Below, piece after piece: positions 36,197 through 41,226 of a stretch of 41,226 bases of DNA; position 1 is the first letter of the stretch, and every line of letters starts with the position of its first letter. Both the position numbers and the translations under genes were made by a program. Under the pieces are notes generated by a model. It saw only the letters and a program-made list of their open reading frames with translations, did no database searches and was not told the DNA's origin. Location of the stretch: positions 1,170,965-1,212,190 of the forward strand of contig BJOX01000048.1 in assembly GCA_009731375.1 (NCBI GenBank), written 5' to 3'. The stretch comes from Paulinella micropora (lineage: Eukaryota > Cercozoa > Imbricatea > Euglyphida).

Positions 36197-36240
36197 CATT
36201 CAATGTGGGGGGAGAGGGGGGAAGGGAGAAGGGAAGAAAA
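36197..36240. other. Junction of AT-rich viral element with GC-rich block
   Basis: GC content jumps from about 35% to well over 55% within about 40 bases. The boundary is a purine-rich stretch (GGGGGGAGAGGGGGGAAGGG, then GAAGAAAAAAGG). No terminal inverted repeat or target-site duplication is visible here, so I favour truncation, rearrangement or a mis-join over a clean integration end. Confidence 0.7.
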
Positions 36241-36274
36241 AAGGCAGCGGGGGTATCCGGCCAAACGAACATAG

Positions 36275-36445
36275 CCACCCGGCCAGAGAACCAGGTCCTG
36301 CTGTGCCACCCGGCCAGAGAACCAGGTCCTGCTGTGCCACCCGGCCAGCCAACCAGGTCCTGCTGTGCCACCCGGCCAGCCAACCAGGTCCTGCTGTGCC
36401 ACCCGGCCAGAGAACCAGGTCCTGCTGTGCCACCCGACCGGAAAG
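36275..36445. repeat. 31-bp tandem repeat, about 5.5 copies
   Basis: Unit CCACCCGGCCAG(AG or CC)AACC then AGGTCCTGCTGTG, starting at 36275, 36306, 36337, 36368, 36399 and 36430. The two variants are interleaved. The period is not a multiple of three, so it does not preserve a reading frame. Confidence 0.95.
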
Positions 36446-36986
36446 ACCAAGCCGCTCGTGCCGCTTGACTGACGAAAGCCTTCCTTTAAAACCTGTTAAG
36501 AGGTGCACGGTCCCCGTGCGGCTGTGACCGGGCTGAACTTGCTGCCAACCAGCAGAGGGGCATGCCAGCCAACACCTGGCGGATCCAAAAGTCCCCGCCA
36601 CCTCACTGCCGACCCCTTTTTATCCGCCATCCCTGGTCCAGCCTCGAACCAACCCCTGCCCAAAAGCCACCACCCAGCCTACTCCCTCCCCAGGCTTACC
36701 CGGGCGTCGTCATATTCGCCGCTGCGGCCACGTGGAGCGAAGAAAGAAAAAAGATGCTATTCCGTCCCCCAGACCCGAAGGTGGCCAAGGATTCCTTCCC
36801 TTGGGCCATAGCCAGCCCGACGCTACGGCGGTCGGCTGTGGCTACCTGGTGCGTGAAGCCAGCGCAGCCAAACGAGGCAGCCATTTTAATAGCCAGCCTA
36901 CATTTGTTGGGCTATCAGTACAAGCTAGGAACTCTCTTTCTATCTTATCGGAGGAAAATCTCCCTCTTTTGTTCTAGCGCTGCTGA
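36446..36986. other. GC-rich stretch without a recognised gene
   Basis: Several overlapping ORFs of 60-140 codons exist because stops are rare in GC-rich DNA. None shows a domain or a credible start context. Confidence 0.5.
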
Positions 36987-38918
36987 TTAGCTGCGAGGTG
37001 CAGCAGAGCTTCGAACGGAGTCCGCCCCCCGGCCCCGCCGGCCCCATGGAAAAGGGTTTTCGTCGTAATAAGTCAGCAAGGCTCTGTAAACACTTACTTC
37101 GCTCTCGCAGCAGCCTTCGTAAGCCTTCGCGGCCTTTAGCACACGTTCCCCAAATTCTGTGTAAGCAGCACACGTTCGCAGGCCTTCACCTGCTCGCTTC
37201 AGTTCGTCCGCTTCGTTAACCAGCTCCTGGATCACCTCGAGTGCGGGGCGCCGATGGTACGGACTCTGGTCGTTGGCCGGGACAACGAGGAGGGCGTCCT
37301 TTAGCGCCTCGTAATTTCTGTAGGCTTCGCGACCAGCCAGGTACCAAGGCAGCCGCAAGCCCCGGTTGAGTCCCACCGGGTGCCAGACTGGTCCTACACT
37401 CGGGGGCCCGGCCGGCAATTGTACATAGGCTCGGACGCCTAGCACAGTGCCGGGCCCGGGCCCAGGCCGTGACCATTGCATCCCCGCCGCCCAGGTAGCC
37501 CGTACCGTCCGGTCCGCCAGCCGTGCATACAGCCGCGCGGCGTAGGCCACGTAACGGATCTCGAGCCCGTGCAAGGCTAGGGCTTCGAACTCCTGCTGGT
37601 TCCACGCAGTGAGCTCCGAACCGCTGGGCGCCGGCCAATCTGCCTGCACGACATGCACAAGCTGCTGCAGGCCGACCACGAGCCCTCTCCAGTCGTATTT
37701 TTCGTACGCTATTCCAAAACGCGAGGTAATGATCTCGCTCCAGCACTCAGCCACGCGACCGCCCAGGCTGGCCAGGGCACGGACCAGGTGTGTGTAGCCA
37801 TGCTCTATCTCGTCCAGGACCAAGGCCGGGCTGACGCTGTGCGAGGGGAGCGGCAGCCGTATTGTTCCGCCTGCTGCTGCTAAGTTCGGCAGTGCCGGGA
37901 GTACGTCCGAATTGTAGATCCGCTCCTCTCTAGGCCCCACCCGTACAGTAACACGCGTACTGACCGGCTCGGCGGACGGGTGTTTGCTTTCTGGGGGAGC
38001 GGCTTTTTGCTCTCTACATTTTCGGCATGCAATGTATTCGTAGGCCTTCAGCACTTTTCGACAGAGCTCTGTTTGGCGCACAAAGGGGGACGACTTAAAG
38101 TGATCACAGAAAACTGCTAGATCCCTCGCCAAGCCTAGTAACAGCTCTAATCGGTTGGCATGCACTTGAGACGCACAACGAAGTTCATCCACCTTATCCA
38201 CAAACTCGGCGAGTGCGTCCAGAGGCTTCCTGCCGTGGAAGGGACCTTTTGTGACAATGCGAGGCGGAGACAGGAAAGGGAATTCTTGGTACGGAAAGGA
38301 TGTTTCTTGTTGTTTTATACGTGCCTCTTGTACTTCTGTCTCTGACCGGAGAGAGAGGCCGCTCTCCCCCGGGTACGGACGATGCCGTGGCGACGCGCCT
38401 GGTCCTACCCAGAAGGGCGACGTGGACGAGATCCTGAAGTCGTACTCTTGCCTGCCCCACTCTATCTTGGTCCCCTGGAGCACCTCCCGGCCAGGTATAT
38501 CCTGTACTAAGAATAACCCCATCAAGCCCAGTTGTTCGTACAGCCGCACCGTATGCTCGTAGACCGGTACTTCGAGGCCCAGCAGGCACAACGCTTCGTA
38601 GGCTCCCTGGTCCCAGTGCTGGGATGGTCCAGCCGGCAGCAAGGATACCTCCGGTGGTCCGGACAGCCCCCGTGCCTGTTTTACCTTGCTCACAACTATG
38701 CACAGCGCTGCCGTTTCGCTGTCCAGCAGCCGGTCTTGCTCGGGGTCTTCAAGCAGATGAGCGTTGGCGAGGTTTTGCATAGCAACCAGGCGTTCGCACC
38801 TGGTAAGCAGGGCTTGTAACGTGTTGGAGGAATAAGCAGCAACCTCTCTCCGGACCAGGTCCAGATAGCCAGGCGGAATGGTCGTCAAACCTGACTTCTT
38901 GGCCAGGCACTGCCCCAT
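36987..38918 (-). CDS. Protein with two tandem copies of an unknown domain
   Basis: 643 codons from ATG 38918, uninterrupted. It begins MGQCLAKKSG: Gly2 followed by Cys4 and basic residues is compatible with N-myristoylation/palmitoylation. The protein appears to be an internal duplication: residues about 20-305 and 365-605. Matched pairs are YEALCLLGLEV (107-117) with FEALALHGLEI (444-454), GRKPLDALAEFVDKVDELR (229-247) with RRPALEVIQELVNEADELK (556-574), and CRKVLKAYEYIACRKC (286-301) with GERVLKAAKAYEGCCE (590-605). A proline-rich linker with TRVTVRVGPREE separates them. Mainly helical. No known family recognised. It is the best gene of the GC-rich block, and its start faces the kinase-like gene across a C-rich region. 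Possibly a membrane-associated viral or host protein; not decidable. Confidence 0.7.
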   Translation of the reverse strand: MGQCLAKKSGLTTIPPGYLDLVRREVAAYSSNTLQALLTRCERLVAMQNLANAHLLEDPEQDRLLDSETAALCIVVSKVKQARGLSGPPEVSLLPAGPSQHWDQGAYEALCLLGLEVPVYEHTVRLYEQLGLMGLFLVQDIPGREVLQGTKIEWGRQEYDFRISSTSPFWVGPGASPRHRPYPGESGLSLRSETEVQEARIKQQETSFPYQEFPFLSPPRIVTKGPFHGRKPLDALAEFVDKVDELRCASQVHANRLELLLGLARDLAVFCDHFKSSPFVRQTELCRKVLKAYEYIACRKCREQKAAPPESKHPSAEPVSTRVTVRVGPREERIYNSDVLPALPNLAAAGGTIRLPLPSHSVSPALVLDEIEHGYTHLVRALASLGGRVAECWSEIITSRFGIAYEKYDWRGLVVGLQQLVHVVQADWPAPSGSELTAWNQQEFEALALHGLEIRYVAYAARLYARLADRTVRATWAAGMQWSRPGPGPGTVLGVRAYVQLPAGPPSVGPVWHPVGLNRGLRLPWYLAGREAYRNYEALKDALLVVPANDQSPYHRRPALEVIQELVNEADELKRAGEGLRTCAAYTEFGERVLKAAKAYEGCCESEVSVYRALLTYYDENPFPWGRRGRGADSVRSSAAPRS

Positions 38919-39323
38919 CTGGAGGGCGCAGGAGGCAGTGGGGGGGTAGATTGGCTAGCCAGCGCCGAGGGCAAGACCAAGAGCTGCTCTCTCGTCCTTC
39001 TTTCCCAAACCAAAAGGTCACGTTGCCTTCTTCTTCGGCGCGGCGCCTTTCTGCTTGACCGCCGGTACGCCGGCGCTTGGCTGGTTTTGTGCCTTCCATC
39101 CTTTCTTTTACAGAAGGTTGGCGCAGAGTACACCCCCTCCAAGCAGCAGGGAGGAAGGGCGGGCCGGGGAGGGGGGCAGCCAGCGAGAGAGAAAAACCAG
39201 GGGGGGAGGGGAGAAGGTGGGGACCCCCGCGGGCGCGTGGCGCGGCTGACCATCCACCCACTCCCTCTTCGCCACCTCTCCCCCCGCGTGCAGCTGGCGT
39301 CGTCCTGGCACGCGGGAGGCCCC

Positions 39324-39327
<4 letters not shown>
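38919..39327. other. Intergenic GC-rich region between divergent genes
   Basis: No recognised gene. It would hold the promoter of the 643-codon gene. Several shadow ORFs (PPP/GGG rich) are not supported. Confidence 0.4.
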
Positions 39328-39387
<60 letters not shown>

Positions 39388-39924
39388 NNNNNNNNNNNNN
39401 NNNNNNNNNNNNNNNNNNNNNNNNNNNNNNNNNNNNNNNNNNNNNNNNNNNNNNNNNNNNNNNNNNNNNNNNNNNNNNNNNNNNNNNNNNNNNNNNNNNN
39501 NNNNNNNNNNNNNNNNNNNNNNNNNNNNNNNNNNNNNNNNNNNNNNNNNNNNNNNNNNNNNNNNNNNNNNNNNNNNNNNNNNNNNNNNNNNNNNNNNNNN
39601 NNNNNNNNNNNNNNNNNNNNNNNNNNNNNNNNNNNNNNNNNNNNNNNNNNNNNNNNNNNNNNNNNNNNNNNNNNNNNNNNNNNNNNNNNNNNNNNNNNNN
39701 NNNNNNNNNNNNNNNNNNNNNNNNNNNNNNNNNNNNNNNNNNNNNNNNNNNNNNNNNNNNNNNNNNNNNNNNNNNNNNNNNNNNNNNNNNNNNNNNNNNN
39801 NNNNNNNNNNNNNNNNNNNNNNNNNNNNNNNNNNNNNNNNNNNNNNNNNNNNNNNNNNNNNNNNNNNNNNNNNNNNNNNNNNNNNNNNNNNNNNNNNNCC
39901 CCCCCCCCCCCCCCCCCCCCCCCC
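39328..39924. other. Poly-C tracts flanking a 511-N gap
   Basis: About 60 C up to 39387, N 39388-39898, then a further run of C. The assembly could not cross the tract. Confidence 0.97.
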
Positions 39925-39948
39925 ACCCCCGCCTCCGCCCTAGCGCGA

Positions 39949-39999
39949 GCCAGTGGCCGCGCCAGGGGGGGGAGCGGGGCCGCCGGCGCGGCCACTGGC
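39949..39999. promoter_or_regulatory. Strong GC hairpin
   Basis: GCCAGTGGCCGCGCC (39949-39963) and its perfect complement GGCGCGGCCACTGGC (39985-39999) with a 21-base G-rich loop. It lies between the poly-C gap and the kinase-like gene. It may be a regulatory stem, or a secondary structure that broke the assembly. Confidence 0.6.
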
Positions 40000-40328
40000 G
40001 CGGGGGCGACGGTCTCCCGCTAGGTGCCAGCAGGCTAGTGGCAGCAGTCCCCGCGTGGCGGGAGGAGAGCGAGCCTCCTCCGCCTGGTCAGCGCCCGCCA
40101 CCTGGCGACCCCCCCTCTCTCCGCACCTCGGCCGTGCCCCCCCCGGGGATGCCACCCCCCCTCCCCACCCCACTGCGTCCCCCTCCCCCGTGCCCTCCCC
40201 GCCCCCCCGCACGCGCCCCTCGGGTGGAGGAGGCGGTCGTCGCGCGGGGGGATCTAAAGCCGCCCCCCACCGTGGGCCCGAGTGCAACCGGCAGAAGCGA
40301 GTGCCTCGCCGTCTCACTTTACCTGCTG

Positions 40329-41226
40329 ATGCTGTCGGGCCAGCCCAAGATCCCGCTGGCCTACACGGGGCCGGTCGGTACCCAGGCACGCTGGACCTCT
40401 TGGCCGACCTGCGCTTGCTAGGTCAAGGCACGTACGGCTCGGTGTTCAAGTGGGGGAAGCGCGCCCTGAAGCTAGTGAAGGATTGTTCCAGGGAAGAGGA
40501 AGCGGGCTACGCGCGGCTACAACGGCTCGGGGTGGGGCCGGCCGTATGAAATCCAGGTACTGCACGGCCCCACCGCCCACAAGTGGCTGCGCCGGCGCGT
40601 GCCGCGGACGGGAGCCCTGGTCGCGGCCCTCGAGCGCCTGCTAGGCCTGCGCGGTTGTGATTGCCGCGAGAACCAGCACGCGGACAGCGAGCAGCGCGCC
40701 GTGACCCACTGCCTGGTCCTGGTGCACCTGGAGGCCTTCGACCTGGACCTCAGCAAGTACCCGCTGCCCGGCTCGGTGCCCCGCCTGGCCACTGACTTGG
40801 TGGAGCCCGTCGCCCGGCTGCTCAAGCAGGTGGTCGTGCAAGGAGGGTGTTTCCCCTTTGATGCCAAACCCGCCAACGTGCTGCTGAAGCTCGGTGGGGA
40901 GGAGGGGGGGCCACAGCGGCTGGCGCTGACGGACCTCGATGAGAGGACCATGTATTTCCTCCGTGACCCGGGCGAGGCGGCGTCGGACGCGGCCCTCTTG
41001 TACTTTCTCAGCGCCTGCCGCGGCGACGCCCCCCTGGCGCTGTGGCACCTGCCGGGCTGGCAGGGCGCGAAGGCCGCCGCGCGTTTCCACACGGCCTGGG
41101 ACCTGCTGCAGTGTGCCATCGTGCCCCGCGGTGGCTGGCGCTATTGGACTCTGTACGCGGTGGACGCCCTAGTAGAGGACTGGGACGCGTACCTGTGTTT
41201 GCTGGCCAAGCACCTGCAACGCGCGG
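40329..41226 (+). CDS. Divergent protein-kinase-like gene, frameshifted, runs off the end
   Basis: A possible start is ATG 40329. The glycine-rich loop LGQGTYGSVFKWG is encoded at 40418-40456 and a lysine in RALKLVK follows. A one-base switch near 40375 is needed to join the ATG frame to the loop, and another near 40540 (G/C-rich run) leads into a long open frame from 40545 to the window end. That last frame carries a hinge-like segment (CLVLVHLEAFDLDLSKY), a catalytic-loop equivalent FDAKPANVLL (40857-40886) in which H-R-D is replaced by P-F-D but Asp, Lys and Asn are kept, and LTDLDERT (40926-40949) in the DFG position. The retained residues suggest an active, though divergent, Ser/Thr-type kinase of a kind common in large DNA viruses; host origin is equally possible. 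The C-terminus lies outside the window. Confidence 0.6.

Noticed and set aside
36200-36601. ORFs GRVAQQDLVGWPGGTAGPG in several frames
   Set aside because: Translations of the 31-bp tandem repeat; the period rotates the frame and the apparent extension of the helicase ORF into it is not viral.
39077-40421. Long plus-strand ORFs across the poly-C gap
   Set aside because: Stops are absent because of poly-C, N and high GC; only the part overlapping the kinase motifs is supported.
36987-41226. Assignment of the GC-rich block to a named herpesvirus or nimavirus group
   Set aside because: High GC, a divergent kinase and an intron-poor layout are suggestive, but no capsid, terminase or polymerase gene is present in the window.

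Overview
The window looks like a scaffold from a eukaryotic nuclear genome, probably a protist. It is extremely rich in simple repeats, has GT-AG introns, and carries at least one large integrated virus-like element. The host cannot be fixed from sequence alone. Two adjacent cysteine-rich exons resembling the Dicty_CTDC extracellular repeat, plus pyrimidine-rich microsatellite introns, would fit an amoebozoan such as a Physarum-like slime mould, but this is a weak inference. N gaps of exactly 10 bases and many single-base homopolymer indels also point to an imperfect draft assembly.

Layout. (1) 1-3620: four arrays of a short degenerate palindrome (AGTGA-n4-CACT). They surround one intronless ORF (743-1546) with an N-terminal zinc-finger-like motif and a methyltransferase-like motif I. 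(2) 3621-7500: CT/CTAT microsatellites, two long N gaps, and a gene-poor stretch with one 85-base direct repeat. (3) About 7510-8051: two exons of a cysteine-rich extracellular-type protein, split by a (TAATG)n intron. (4) 9838-15310: the C-terminal half of an ArsB/NhaD/Lsi2-type membrane transporter. I could assemble it as eight exons with consistent phases. All introns are GT-AG and consist mostly of microsatellite, and many carry partial copies of the neighbouring exon. (5) 15311-17280: 3' flank, poly-C, a small foldback element, (TATATG)n and a perfect 183-bp inverted repeat.

(6) About 17300-36200: an AT-rich Polinton-like virus (PLV) insertion of roughly 19 kb. It encodes a tyrosine recombinase, a major capsid protein, a probable minor capsid protein, an FtsK/HerA-type packaging ATPase, a large protein with a phospholipase A2-like motif, a long fibre with a C-terminal S74 chaperone/peptidase, a second virion-surface-like protein, a two-TM protein, and an SF3 helicase. 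Most capsid-module genes lie on the minus strand; the recombinase and two or three others lie on the plus strand. Many genes are interrupted by single-base frameshifts, mostly in homopolymers, and there are two in-frame stops. Either the copy is degraded or the consensus is poor, or both. The helicase lacks its N-terminal part: the AT-rich element ends abruptly at about 36200.

(7) 36200-41226: a strikingly different GC-rich block. It has a 31-bp tandem repeat, a 643-codon ORF (minus) encoding a protein built from two diverged copies of one domain, and, divergently on the plus strand, a protein-kinase-like gene with an unusual catalytic loop that runs off the window end. Poly-C tracts and a 511-base N gap lie between them. 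The origin of this block is unknown: a second mobile or viral element, or a GC-rich host isochore.

How the genes work together: within the PLV, capsid proteins, ATPase and fibre form the virion module, the helicase the replication module and the recombinase the integration module. No functional link between the PLV, the transporter gene and the GC-rich block is visible.
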